A DNA stretch of 40,312 nucleotides from Candidatus Obscuribacter sp. (GCA_021772135.1 JADYXQ010000183.1:1-40312); one strand, 5' to 3'. Shown: positions 6,790-15,921, counted from the stretch's first letter. Notes: generated by a model not told the origin, from the letters alone. Numbers and translations are program-made.

Positions 6790-8838
6790 ATGTTGCAGGT
6801 GGGCGAACTTGTCGGCGACGCCTATAAGGTTGAATCTTTGCTCGGACAGGGCGGTATGGGTTTTGTCTTTCGCGCGCGCCACACTACTATGGGCCAGGAA
6901 TATGCGCTAAAAATCGTCAATCCTGATGTGCTCGATGCCGTCAGCGTTAAGCGTTTTGCTATCGAGGCGCAGTCAATCGCCCGACTCAATCATCTGAACA
7001 TCGTCAAGATTTTCAATATGGGCGTGCACAATCAAACTTGCCCATACTATGTTATGGAGCTCATGAGCGGCGACTCTCTGTCTGCTTATATAAAAAAAGG
7101 CATTGATATTTCTCTTGAGCAAGGTCTTGATATTTTCAGTCAGATGGCTTCAGCTCTTGGTTACGCCCACAGCAAAGGCATTGTTCATCGAGACGTTAAA
7201 CCCTCGAACATAATTTTGCTGCCGCTGAAAAATAGCTATCAGGCCAAAATTGTAGATTTTGGATTGGCCAAAGTTCAGGCTGCTGGCCAGCAACTGACAG
7301 CTACCGGTGAAGTTTTCGGCACGCCTTATTACATGAGCCCTGAGCGGTGCACAGGACAACCCATTGATGGCCGGGCCGATATTTATTCACTGGGTTGCGC
7401 TCTATTTGAAACCATCACCGGTGCGCCTCCTTTTAAAGGTGCCACCGCTGTAGAAACGCTGATGATGCAGCTGGAAGCCCCCACTCCTAAGCTGGTGGAT
7501 ATTTTCGAGGATCCAGAGAAGGGGCAACAATTTGATTTGCTGCTCGGTCGAATGATGGCCAAACGTCTGGACGATCGCTATCAAACTATGGAGCAGGTCT
7601 CTCATGATATTCAGCGCTTGATAGAAAGGAAATCTATTGACCGCTCGGCTGTCGAAACACAGGGCGATCAAACTGCACAGGGTGGTTGCTCAGATGCAGA
7701 TGCAAAATCTGCTGCATCAGAGCAGCTCTGGCGCAAAGTGGCTATAGGTGCCGTTCTTTTTTCACTGGTCGCTTTTGCAGTGCTGCTTGGTTTCAGCACA
7801 TTTCAGGTCGTCAGGCAGTGGGTTTTAGAGCACGACCCGGCGAAAAAAATCGTAGACAAAGGAATGCTTGATACTCCGCTTCCGCGCGAAGCTGACCTGG
7901 CTCAGCCGGTCACAGACAGCAAACCAACTATTGAAATGTTTTCAACTTTAAGCCCGATCAAAGCCAGTTTGGTCAAAAAAGCAGATGGAGTCTATAAACA
8001 ATTCAAATTTCCAGATCTATGCCTTGGTGAAATCTGGGACGCGCGCAATATCGGCACTCCTGCTAAAGGCGTCACTGAGGTGGCCAATACTGACCTGGCT
8101 CTGAATCTGGTTAAAAAGGATCACCGGGTAGTTTTTGACGTACCGCAAGTACTTTCATCTATTGGCGTCGATGAATTTGTAGAATTGCGGCTCAAGCTGG
8201 GTCGTTTCGATGACATCGACGATAAGGTGCCCAAAAATACTTTAGACGATCGCCTTGTACAGATTTTGCAAATCGTGCAAAAGTGGACCAAACTTAGAGC
8301 GCTGGTTCTCGACAACTTTAACGAAACTAAACCACTTGTAGACGAAATAGCCAGGCTGAATTCGTTGCAAGAATTTAGCTGGTCTCATTGCGGCGGTGAT
8401 ACCACGGTTCTTACCTCTGCGCCTTTTCTTCTACGTCTGAACTCACTCACTGTAGACCAACCTGAGCCTTCTGACATGTCGCGGCTAATAAGAGCAGTGG
8501 CCGCTTCGTCTAAGCTTGAGTTTTTAAATTTGCGCGATCTTGACGTTGATGACGACGCCTTTTCTCAGTTAGCAAAATGTACTTCATTGCGATCTTTATT
8601 TTCGTGCCGCATGAAAGTGAGTAAGCGCATGCTGCAAGCGATTGTGGACAGCAAAAATCTAACTTTTCTGTCCATTACTTTCAGTGATTTGTCGCCGGAC
8701 GATTTGATTTTTCTTTCCCGATCGAAACATATCAAAAATATTGTGATTGCAAGCGTCGGTTGCAGTGCCGAACAGTTAGCCTCTCTGACAAAGAAAATTC
8801 CTCATCTTAAGGTTGTCCTGGCCCCGCCTGTTCGATAA
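6790..8838 (+). CDS. Receptor-like Ser/Thr protein kinase with leucine-rich-like ectodomain
   Basis: The 682-residue protein has a complete PknB-type kinase domain at about 12-280: glycine loop LGQGGMG (18-24), Lys41 in ALK, Glu59, the HRDVKPSN loop (133-140), DFG (156-158), and the activation segment ending GTPYYMSPE. A single hydrophobic segment at about 316-338 follows. The remaining 340 residues, expected outside the cytoplasm, hold degenerate leucine-rich repeats with recurrent L-x-x-L-x-L spacing. The kinase likely senses an envelope or extracellular cue through this ectodomain. The C-terminal half resembles the secreted leucine-rich-like protein at 13278-14261. The ribosome site before the ATG is weak and the start is the least certain point. 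No regulator or phosphatase is adjacent. Confidence 0.93.
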   Translation: MLQVGELVGDAYKVESLLGQGGMGFVFRARHTTMGQEYALKIVNPDVLDAVSVKRFAIEAQSIARLNHLNIVKIFNMGVHNQTCPYYVMELMSGDSLSAYIKKGIDISLEQGLDIFSQMASALGYAHSKGIVHRDVKPSNIILLPLKNSYQAKIVDFGLAKVQAAGQQLTATGEVFGTPYYMSPERCTGQPIDGRADIYSLGCALFETITGAPPFKGATAVETLMMQLEAPTPKLVDIFEDPEKGQQFDLLLGRMMAKRLDDRYQTMEQVSHDIQRLIERKSIDRSAVETQGDQTAQGGCSDADAKSAASEQLWRKVAIGAVLFSLVAFAVLLGFSTFQVVRQWVLEHDPAKKIVDKGMLDTPLPREADLAQPVTDSKPTIEMFSTLSPIKASLVKKADGVYKQFKFPDLCLGEIWDARNIGTPAKGVTEVANTDLALNLVKKDHRVVFDVPQVLSSIGVDEFVELRLKLGRFDDIDDKVPKNTLDDRLVQILQIVQKWTKLRALVLDNFNETKPLVDEIARLNSLQEFSWSHCGGDTTVLTSAPFLLRLNSLTVDQPEPSDMSRLIRAVAASSKLEFLNLRDLDVDDDAFSQLAKCTSLRSLFSCRMKVSKRMLQAIVDSKNLTFLSITFSDLSPDDLIFLSRSKHIKNIVIASVGCSAEQLASLTKKIPHLKVVLAPPVR

Positions 8839-8857
8839 GAACTGTCAACAAGAACTG

Positions 8858-9601
8858 TCAGTAAGGCAGCATCATGTCTGTGATATTGCTGTCAAATTTG
8901 ACAGTGAACAACTGGCTGTTAAAAGGCTCTTTTTTGTATTTGGCGCTGGGCACGAAATAAGGCAGGGGAGTGGTGGAATTAGCCACAAACTTAGTTGTTC
9001 GCAAACTCGCATCTTGAGGTTTGTCGAGACTGTACGGAATGCCGGTCACGCAAGGCAGACCGTACAAACGATCAATCAAAGCGGCTGCTTCTGGAAAAAC
9101 AGGCAATTCCATTGTAGTCAGCCAGGCGCTCTGTGACCCGTTCTGCGCCTGTTTTTTGCCAATTTCAGATTGATAATAGTCGGGGACGTTCGAACTGACG
9201 ATATATTCGTACGTGTGTAGCTTGATGTTATTTTTTTGCTTAACTCCCGCACTGGCAGGTTTGGTCATGTCTGAATACCAGGTGGCGGCCGCGTACATAT
9301 TGCGATAGTCGGTTTTCCATTTTTGGTAAGGCAGTGTGCAGTAGATGTGCTTTTTTTCTGACCACATAGTCACTATCTTGTCTTGCCCTTTGTACTGTAC
9401 AAAGCGGCTATCATATGGAGTTTCAACTATGATATCTGTGTCTGTGAGATAAACTTTCTGGCGCCCAAATTTTGTTTGCTGCTCGAAAAAATAGTTGTGT
9501 TTCTCCGTTGCGGCAATCGCTTGATTGCTCACTAGAATACCGACTGCAGCTGACAGAATAACGTTGAAAGTGCTGAAACGATGGCGCAGACTCGTTAACA
9601 T
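8858..9601 (-). CDS. Secreted protein of unknown function
   Basis: The 247-residue product begins with a typical Sec signal peptide (Arg-rich start, a hydrophobic core, and a likely cut after NQAIA near residue 29). The mature part is rich in Tyr, Lys and Thr and looks beta-stranded (for example KVYLTDTDIIVETPYDSRFV and KIVTMWSEKKHIYCTLPYQK), in the style of periplasmic lipoprotein-localisation or DUF4412-like folds. No catalytic motif is recognised. An AGGA lies seven bases before the ATG. It converges on the kinase gene with only 19 bp between stop codons. No function is proposed. Confidence 0.75.
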   Translation of the reverse strand: MLTSLRHRFSTFNVILSAAVGILVSNQAIAATEKHNYFFEQQTKFGRQKVYLTDTDIIVETPYDSRFVQYKGQDKIVTMWSEKKHIYCTLPYQKWKTDYRNMYAAATWYSDMTKPASAGVKQKNNIKLHTYEYIVSSNVPDYYQSEIGKKQAQNGSQSAWLTTMELPVFPEAAALIDRLYGLPCVTGIPYSLDKPQDASLRTTKFVANSTTPLPYFVPSAKYKKEPFNSQLFTVKFDSNITDMMLPY

Positions 9602-9808
9602 TGGATATCCTTGAATTTAAGACACCACATGGCTAAGCCTCTGATGGCATTATATCAAAAGCAAATCTAGCACTGTTGCTGCTGCCAGTTAACGATGTTG
9701 ACTTCCAACCAGTCAGGGCCGCTCCAGGTCTAATAATTTTGCTTTCGCCAGGTCGGCGGCGGCCCTCTTTTCGTTTTTCACTGAATGACAATTGCTGCCC
9801 GTTCAATA

Positions 9809-10554
9809 TTAAAAGAGCGGCAGAGGCTCGAGTTTAATCGCTTCTGAATAATCGTCAATGGCAGCTTGAAAATGCTTTGCTTTAGCATTGAGTTTGCCGC
9901 GCACTTGACGGGCCTCGGGGTCAGCGCTATTGAGCTTGATCAGCTCGGTTACTTGTTTAATCGCCTCGTCGTACTGACGTTCATGCTCCATGCATTCGAC
10001 GATGCGATAAATTGTCCAGTCTGAAAAATGTTTTTTCAGAGCGATCTGATAAGCGGCGATGGCCAGGGCATGACGTTCAAGGCTGGTTAGAACCGAGCCT
10101 TTTAAGATAAACATATCAGACGAGTCATCGCCATTTTCTGTGTAGCTGGTGATGTCCTTCAGTGCCGCTTCGTGTTTTTTTTAATTGCTGGTAAGCCAGG
10201 CAGCGTTGCAAAAGTGCCTTGCGATCAGGCTTTTTAACACTGACTGTCTAGTTGCAAGGCGCGGTTGGCAAGGTTTTCACAGGCGGCCAGCAGATTGTCG
10301 CTGATATCGTTACCCTCAGCCAGATAAGTGTCGGCCAGCAAACAATAAATCGCAGCATTAGCATCACGCTTGTCGGCCAGTTGCTCCAGAATTGCGCGAG
10401 CTTGAAGCCCATGTCTTTGTCTGAAAAGTACTTGTGCCCGTCTGAATTCTGCCTCTGTCTGAGGAGAGGCGGCAACCGCTGCCTGTTCCACTGCTAGCCT
10501 CATTGTTAGAGAGACAGCCAGGCGTATGGCGTGCTTCAGAGCTCTGGTAGTCAT
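9809..10554 (-). pseudogene. TPR protein gene split by two apparent single-base frameshifts
   Basis: Two open frames (10234-10554 and 9809-10114) are pieces of one TPR protein. The first starts three bases after the stop of the DUF4388 gene, has a signal-peptide-like N-terminus, and ends at LANRALQLDSQC. Removing one T at about 10235 lets the frame run on as KKPDRKALLQRCLAYQQLKK, and removing one A from an eight-A tract (minus strand, T tract near 10175-10182) continues as HEAALKDITSYTENGDDSSD into MFILKGSVLTSLERHALAIA. With both corrections the gene is exactly 248 codons. Either the gene is decaying or the assembly has homopolymer errors. The intact product would be a small secreted or envelope TPR scaffold. 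Confidence 0.75.
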
Positions 10555-10557
10555 ACT

Positions 10558-12510
10558 TTAAACAAACAGATCTCTATAGAAGAGAATTTGTTGATTGCGA
10601 TCGCGTGCATAATTCATAGCCAATTCTGCTGCGCCGAGCATTGAGTTGATATTGACGAAATCTTCGGGAATGCTGGCCACACCAAAGGCAAATGAGATTT
10701 GCTTGCCGTCTGTGCCTGCCAGAGGAAGGTCGGTAAGCGCTTTCAAAATCTTTTGCACAAAGACTCGCGCGCCACTAGATTTGGTGCTTGGTAAAATAAT
10801 GCCAAAATCATAACCTTCGTAGTGAGCAACAATGTCGGTGTGCCGCTTCTTACTGCTGATGCGAATGGCGGCGTCAGCCACAGCATCAGGCGAAAGTGCT
10901 TTACGCCGTACGTTGCCGTCGATAATCACCACTTCGCGCATTTCGAAGAGCAATACCGACATTACTCCTTTGGCCCTGTAGATGCGGAAAAACTCTTCTT
11001 CTAAGAAATACAGAAAAGCAGGATAAATAAACAAACCGGTGTCGTGCCTGCGCAGGCTCATCATCACTGATTCGATGGCGCCGCTATCAATGACCTTTGG
11101 CTTAAATGTTGGTTTGACCGGTGGTCCCGAACGCTCGGGTTGCCGATCCATTGCCGCCGGGCTCTGAGCTGACGAGTGAGGCTGGATGGAAGATTGAGGC
11201 TGCGTCGACGATTGAGCCGCCGGTTGCGCCGGGCGGGGCATCGAAGTCTGAGTTGGTTGCGATATCTGGGCCGGCCGTGGCATCGAAGCTTGAGTTGGTT
11301 GCGATATCTGAGCAGGCTGTGGCATCGATATTTGCGTTGCTTGGGTTGCTTGCGCAGGCGTGGAGTCGGCAGGGCGTGCCACATCAGGGTGGGTAGGCTG
11401 TGTGGGCCGGGGAGCAGCCTCAAATAGGCTGAATTCAACTTGCGTATGTTTGTTGTGACTTCCAGAACGTGTCGACTCGGCCAGTAATTTCTCTCTGGCA
11501 GACAAGACACGCGGCGGCGGATTGAAGACAATGCTGATGATGTCGCAATTGATCAAGTGCTCAATTGACCTGACTAAAAGAGGCCGCGGCAATATTTGTA
11601 CTTTTTCCAGATCTGACATGGTGCTATGGCCGTCAAGACGCAGGTAGAGCGAGGCCAGGGCCTCCATGTCGACAGGTGCATTAGGCGTAGCTTTGGCCGT
11701 AAATTGCTCACCGGTCATATCATCATGGGAAGGTTTGAAGGCCGAGTCGGCGGTCATACCAAACACGGTCAGAGAGTTCAAGACCTGCGCTAGAGGCCGG
11801 ATATGCTCGAGCAAGATTTCCTGGTTTTTGACCAGATTGCGCGTGTTGGTTGTGGCACCAATTTTAAAATTGTAGTTTGCCTGGGTCCAGTAAAGTATTT
11901 CAGCAAAGGCCAGGTCGCCTTCTAACTCGCCTTCTGTATCGGTGAGTTTGGCTTCAATGGGCCGCCCTTCTTGCAAGAATACGTGAGCATTGTTGCCGTC
12001 TTCTTCAAGCTGCAGCCGGCCGGTCATTTTTTCGGCGCTGATCAAATTTAAGAGCTTCGGCAAAGGAAATTCTTGCAATTTTCCAATCAAAGGAAATGCC
12101 AGTTGTCTGGTACGCGGCGGTGCACTGATATTAGCGGTGTTGGATGCCTGAGCGCCCCCACCTACGCTATCGCTTGCTTTGGCTAAACGATTGCTGGCTT
12201 CTTCAGCTTTGGAGATCACTTCTTGAGCGTCGGCACAGGCGGCGGCGATTTGTTTGTAAATAAGTAAAATGTCGTGGCCGTTCAATTGCACAAGAACGCT
12301 GCGGCGTCCGCTCTTTTCACAGATAAGCAGCCAGCGAGGCTCTCTTTCTTTGAGTGAACATACCAGTTCAAGCGAGAACAAAAGGGTTTCGTTATTGCGC
12401 CACGTCGCCAGCAGCTTTTCGCCAGGTTTTTGCAACGATTGCGAAAGCATTTGGTGAAGAACAGGAATATCCGGCACCATTTTTAGATGAAGGCCGGTCT
12501 TTTTGATCAT
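10558..12510 (-). CDS. DUF4388 protein with Pro/Gln-rich linker and degenerate GGDEF domain
   Basis: The 650-residue protein has three recognisable parts. Residues about 137-215 form a DUF4388 (PATAN-like) domain, FPLIGKLQEFPLPKLLNLIS then TGRLQLEEDG, found in bacterial signalling proteins. Residues about 375-475 are a low-complexity linker built from A-Q-I-S-Q-P-T-Q repeats. Residues about 485-650 resemble a GGDEF domain, but the signature reads YEGYDFGI instead of R-x-G-G-D-E-F, so cyclase activity is unlikely; binding of a nucleotide or partner is possible. Residues 1-130 have no clear family. A strong AGGGGG lies six bases before the ATG. It is followed, three bases after its stop, by the frameshifted TPR gene. 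No membrane segment was seen. Confidence 0.82.
   Translation of the reverse strand: MIKKTGLHLKMVPDIPVLHQMLSQSLQKPGEKLLATWRNNETLLFSLELVCSLKEREPRWLLICEKSGRRSVLVQLNGHDILLIYKQIAAACADAQEVISKAEEASNRLAKASDSVGGGAQASNTANISAPPRTRQLAFPLIGKLQEFPLPKLLNLISAEKMTGRLQLEEDGNNAHVFLQEGRPIEAKLTDTEGELEGDLAFAEILYWTQANYNFKIGATTNTRNLVKNQEILLEHIRPLAQVLNSLTVFGMTADSAFKPSHDDMTGEQFTAKATPNAPVDMEALASLYLRLDGHSTMSDLEKVQILPRPLLVRSIEHLINCDIISIVFNPPPRVLSAREKLLAESTRSGSHNKHTQVEFSLFEAAPRPTQPTHPDVARPADSTPAQATQATQISMPQPAQISQPTQASMPRPAQISQPTQTSMPRPAQPAAQSSTQPQSSIQPHSSAQSPAAMDRQPERSGPPVKPTFKPKVIDSGAIESVMMSLRRHDTGLFIYPAFLYFLEEEFFRIYRAKGVMSVLLFEMREVVIIDGNVRRKALSPDAVADAAIRISSKKRHTDIVAHYEGYDFGIILPSTKSSGARVFVQKILKALTDLPLAGTDGKQISFAFGVASIPEDFVNINSMLGAAELAMNYARDRNQQILFYRDLFV
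11237..11320 (-). repeat. 42-bp tandem repeat coding the Pro/Gln linker
   Basis: Two full 42-bp units (11237-11278 and 11279-11320) differ at only a few positions; a third diverged unit starts at 11321. They encode the 14-residue A-Q-I-S-Q-P-T-Q-x-S-M-P-R-P unit of the linker. The length is a multiple of three, so copy-number change would keep the frame. Confidence 0.85.
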
Positions 12511-12595
12511 AGGATCCCCCTTGGCACACTTACTTTATGGCATCTCTGCCCCGCTTCGGCAAGTGGCTGCAAAGATATGGAGGCCGTGGGAAAAT

Positions 12596-13198
12596 TTATT
12601 GGTCGGTGGTCCACATGATTCGATTTTGTTCAGCGGGCTCATCTGTCATTTCATTTTTTGCCACCACCGGGGCCGTGTGCCGGATTGCCACAGTTTTCAC
12701 TGGACTGATTCCGGACGAAGGTTTGGCAGATGCGATAACGATTGCAGGTTTAACGGCAAGCAAGGTCGTGGCGGCCGGCTCTACCGGTGTTTTCGCTTGT
12801 AAACTGGCCATTTTGGTTTTGTCGATTACTGTGCAACCGACTTTGACGGTCCCGGCGCTAATCATATTGAGTTCGGTGGCCGCCTGGTGCGACAGGTCGA
12901 TTACTTTGCTTTTGGTGAAAGGTCTGCGGTCGTTAATGACCACAACGCACGAGCGGCCATTGCGATGATTTTTGACGTGCACCAGGGTACCGAACGGCAA
13001 GGTGCGGTGGGCGGCAGTGAGCAGGTGTTTTTGCAGCACCTGGCCTGATGATGTCTTGCGGCCATAAAGGGAATGGTGATAATAATCAGCCATGCCGGAG
13101 AATTCTTTGTTATCGCTTGGGGCGGCCACAGGCTGGGCTGCCAGGGCAGAGCAGGGCACGAGAATGCACAGAAGCGTCAAACCAATGATTCTTTCCAT
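12596..13198 (-). CDS. rlpA: RlpA-like septal ring lytic transglycosylase family protein
   Basis: The 200-residue protein has a signal peptide (cut near ALA at 18-20) and a double-psi beta-barrel domain of the RlpA type. Landmarks are GMADYYHHSLYGRKTSSGQ near 35-53, LTAAHRTLPFGTLVHVKN, and VVVINDRRPF then VIDLSHQAATELNM. RlpA proteins cleave denuded peptidoglycan glycan strands or bind the septal wall, so this should act in the periplasm at the division site. The C-terminal 65 residues are Ala/Pro/Val-rich with no SPOR domain visible, unlike many RlpA proteins. A GAGG lies seven bases before the ATG. It is followed by the DUF4388 gene 85 bp downstream, possibly in one transcript. Confidence 0.88.
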   Translation of the reverse strand: MERIIGLTLLCILVPCSALAAQPVAAPSDNKEFSGMADYYHHSLYGRKTSSGQVLQKHLLTAAHRTLPFGTLVHVKNHRNGRSCVVVINDRRPFTKSKVIDLSHQAATELNMISAGTVKVGCTVIDKTKMASLQAKTPVEPAATTLLAVKPAIVIASAKPSSGISPVKTVAIRHTAPVVAKNEMTDEPAEQNRIMWTTDQ

Positions 13199-13277
13199 CA
13201 GCGGCCTCGATATAGGATAGGTAGCATTGTCGACTTACCTTGACATATTTACCTTAAGCGCGTCCAATAAAAGAACT

Positions 13278-14261
13278 ATGCCGAAGCCTTTTCGCATTAC
13301 TCAAATGGCTTTGAGCGTCCTCGCCGCCGCTTCGTTTTTCACCTGCCTGAACGGAGTAACGGCCGCTCCCGCCTATCGGGTTTTACATTTTCCCAGGCAT
13401 TACTCTGTTGGAAAGATCGTTCTTCTGGACGCACCGGCTCCAGTCATAACCAGGTGCAAGGGTTTGAGAATCGCCAATGCTCAGGGAGACGTCAGGGTCC
13501 CTACTGGTAAATCTCTGAAATTTGAGCCCAGTAGCGAATTTTTTCGACATCCGGAATGTCTTTTAAATTTGCCTCCCGATGCCTTCGACTGCATCGAACT
13601 GCGATTTATGTCCATGGCAGACGGTGAAGATAATTTCAGCGACAAAGTTGTGCCGTTTCTACACCGACTTTCCGGTTTGAAAAGTATTGATTTTGATAAA
13701 TCAGAAACTACCGATAAGGGCATTGCAAAATTGGGAGTGATGCCAAATGTGTATTTCATCAGCACTTTCGATTCGCAGGTAACTGGAGCATGTATCAAAA
13801 GTTTCTTAGGCTGCAAGAATCTGCGCAATTTACGTCTTGGTTCAACAGTTGTGCAAAAAGATGATTTGTGTGATTTAAACAAATTTCCAAAGCTTGAGCG
13901 CATCGGCCTGACGCGCGTCAATCTTTCATTGAAGCACTTGGAATATGTCGCGCAATGCAAGGGTCTCATTGAAGTCGACCTATCACAAAATAGTACGCTT
14001 GATGATGCTGTGCCAATTTTACTTAAGCTGCCAAAGCTAACCGAACTCAATGTAAAGCACTCGAATATTACTGTTGCCGGTCTGCAAAAGTTGGGCAAAC
14101 TTCGCTTGGCCAGCATCACCTTACCGAAAGACTTCGGTGACTACACAAAAGATGAACAGCGGCGCCTGCGCCTGGCCTTTCCTGCTGCGAAACTGGTATC
14201 TAGAAAAGTGTCGCTGGATTCTGAAACCAAGACAATTTTTGCACCGTTTACGCGGCACTAG
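13278..14261 (+). CDS. Secreted leucine-rich-repeat-like protein
   Basis: The 327-residue product begins with a signal peptide (MPKPFRITQMALSVLAAASF, cut near VTAA). The rest is a series of degenerate leucine-rich units of about 23-25 residues, for example LRNLRLGSTVVQKDDLCDL, LERIGLTRVNLSLKHLEYV and LTELNVKHSNITVAGLQKL. The style matches the ectodomain of the kinase at 6790-8838, which suggests common descent and possibly shared ligands. The ATG at 13278 is preferred over an upstream TTG because it starts the signal peptide. It is divergent from rlpA and convergent with the TPR gene at 14362. A TTGACA (13240-13245) is a possible -35, though no good -10 was seen. Confidence 0.82.
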   Translation: MPKPFRITQMALSVLAAASFFTCLNGVTAAPAYRVLHFPRHYSVGKIVLLDAPAPVITRCKGLRIANAQGDVRVPTGKSLKFEPSSEFFRHPECLLNLPPDAFDCIELRFMSMADGEDNFSDKVVPFLHRLSGLKSIDFDKSETTDKGIAKLGVMPNVYFISTFDSQVTGACIKSFLGCKNLRNLRLGSTVVQKDDLCDLNKFPKLERIGLTRVNLSLKHLEYVAQCKGLIEVDLSQNSTLDDAVPILLKLPKLTELNVKHSNITVAGLQKLGKLRLASITLPKDFGDYTKDEQRRLRLAFPAAKLVSRKVSLDSETKTIFAPFTRH

Positions 14262-14264
14262 TGC

Positions 14265-14347
14265 AAAATGAAACGTTATCGTTTTATTTTTTTCTGAATT
14301 GAAATGGCTGGTCTCTCTATTTTCTGATCCAGAACGTATACGTTCTG
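14265..14347. repeat. Composite palindromic repeat, copy 2 (hairpin plus palindrome)
   Basis: An 11-bp hairpin (arms 14265-14275 and 14280-14290, loop TTAT, one G-U pair) is followed by a run of T, so it is also a good intrinsic terminator for the plus-strand gene ending at 14261. After 39 bp comes an 18-bp perfect palindrome, CAGAACGTATACGTTCTG, at 14330-14347, preceded by CTGATC as in copy 1. The element again lies between convergent genes. Confidence 0.8.
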
Positions 14348-14361
14348 TTTTTAAACCAGAG

Positions 14362-14884
14362 TTAGAAGTCTTCCAGGCCTGTGGCCGTGCTCATTTTGCG
14401 CGCTTTGGCAATATCGGCTTCGGCCGCCTTGAATTTCCATAACGCTTTGTAGGCCTTGGCGCGAGAAATGTAGTCAAATGGCTCAGGGCTGTATTTCATT
14501 TGCAGAGAGAAATCGGCTATAGCCTTTTCTTGCTGATTCATCCGTAAGTAAGTCAGACCGCGGCTTCTGTAATCGCAATGCTTTTTGTCATTGCATAGAT
14601 TTATCTGTTGCGTAAAGTCATTAATGGCCAAATCAAAATTTTCCATCTCTGAATACATACGGGCGCGCTCGTCGAATATCGACGGTTTATAGTTAACATA
14701 GGCAAGCGCCTTAGTAAGTGTTTTTATGCCTTCTTCCTTTTTATCTGTTTCGTACAAACTGTGAGCTAGAGCGTGCCAGGCACACGTTTCGTTAAAATTC
14801 GGTGCGGGCTAGTGAACGATAAGCGGCCAGGCCAACTCTTGGTGCCAGGCCGATATTTGTTGGTAAATCGTTCGTTGTCTTCAT
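14362..14884 (-). pseudogene. TPR protein gene with one apparent frameshift
   Basis: The clear part, 14362-14757, encodes TPR units such as FDLAINDFTQQINL and QEKAIADFSLQMKYSPEPFD. The reading frame is open upstream to a TAG near 14809 without an ATG. In another frame an ATG at 14884 starts MKTTNDLPTNIGLAPRVGLA then AYRSLARTEF, ending at a TAA. Dropping one T from the four-T tract at the junction joins it to NETCAWHALAHSLYETDKKE. The corrected gene is exactly 174 codons. As with the TPR gene at 9809-10554, this is either early decay or a homopolymer assembly error. No signal peptide is obvious in the corrected N-terminus. Confidence 0.7.
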
Positions 14885-15040
14885 TAAATCGGCTCAGCAA
14901 TTATCGTGTTAAAGCTGTTGTTCCCTTGCGGCAAGGTTGATCAACATTTCAAAACGCTGCTTTGTCGGTGTCAGAGCTGGTTTTCCCTCACTTATTGGCC
15001 TGATTTTAGAAAAGGGCGTACAGTTCCTGTGAGGTGAACC

Positions 15041-15247
15041 ATGGACTTCATCGTTCCAGGAATTCTTGCCGTTTTATCTGCACCACTCATTCTACTTGCA
15101 ACAGTTTGTGCCATTGGCGTGCCTGCTGCTCTACTCGTTTATTTTGTCCCTAAGATCGATCGCAAGAAATACTGGACAACAATAATTCGTAGTGCGGTGT
15201 GCTTTAGTGTCTCCAGTGCCGGCACGCTTTTCTTTTGTGTTGATTAG
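15041..15247 (+). CDS. Small membrane protein with two predicted transmembrane segments
   Basis: This 68-residue product has two hydrophobic segments (about 4-35 and 47-66) separated by the basic turn PKIDRKKYW. GAGGTGA stands five bases before the ATG, a near-ideal ribosome site that argues for real translation. Small two-helix proteins of this kind often modulate membrane complexes, but no family is recognised. The next open frame starts 23 bp after its stop on the same strand, so the two are probably co-transcribed. Confidence 0.65.
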   Translation: MDFIVPGILAVLSAPLILLATVCAIGVPAALLVYFVPKIDRKKYWTTIIRSAVCFSVSSAGTLFFCVD

Positions 15248-15270
15248 TCATAAAGACATTATTAGCGCAA

Positions 15271-15730
15271 TTGAATTGGGACCGGCCGGTTCGTGACGGA
15301 CGGCGTGAACTGTGGCTCTCCCCTAAGATTGACGGCTGGAATGAATGTAGATTTGATATTGCGGCCTTGATTAAGGAAGCTGAGAAGAAAAAAGTGCGCT
15401 ATTACGTCGGTTATGGTTTTTCTCAAGAGAACCCAAGCTCAGTAAAAAAGGTTGTTCACAGACACCTTTATCCCTGTAAGGCACATCAAATCGTGGCCGA
15501 GCGCAAAGATGGCCTGATCAACGTGCAGATATATTCGGAAAAAGTAATTGCTAATTTGGATGGCAGCACGATGACGGCAGAGAAATTGTTGCAAGGTCAT
15601 TTGGGCGATCAAATGTCCAATCAACAACTAGGCAAAATGGCACAAGCATATAATTGCCAAAGTCGATCAAGGAGGCGGCGCTCCTTATCACAGAAGTGTC
15701 AATTTTCGATTTCTCAATGTTTTTGAGTGA
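15271..15730 (+). pseudogene. Hypothetical gene with apparent frameshift near its 3' end
   Basis: The uncorrected frame (15271-15726, TTG start) gives 151 residues. The last 25 or so are an unnatural Arg/Ser-rich tail. In the next frame the same DNA reads KHIIAKVDQGGGAPYHRSVN then FRFLNVFE and stops at 15730. Removing one base near 15645-15650 joins the two and gives exactly 153 codons. The N-terminal part (LWLSPKIDGWNECRFDIAAL) matches no family I recognise. There is no convincing ATG or ribosome site, so the start may be wrong or the gene truncated. It follows the small membrane protein gene. Confidence 0.5.
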
Positions 15731-15921
15731 AGCCTGCATCAAACCGTCATCTGCTTTTCTGCTCGCCCTCTATTCATTGTAGGCTCCAGAAAAGACGTCC
15801 GGCGGCTTGGTCAATACATGCGAAATTACCACCTGTCTCGCTACCTATTCAGTTTTTCGAATCTCGCCACATGCCGCTTTTCGAAATCTCCTCATATCCC
15901 GCCCCGGCCCAGCCCATCAGA

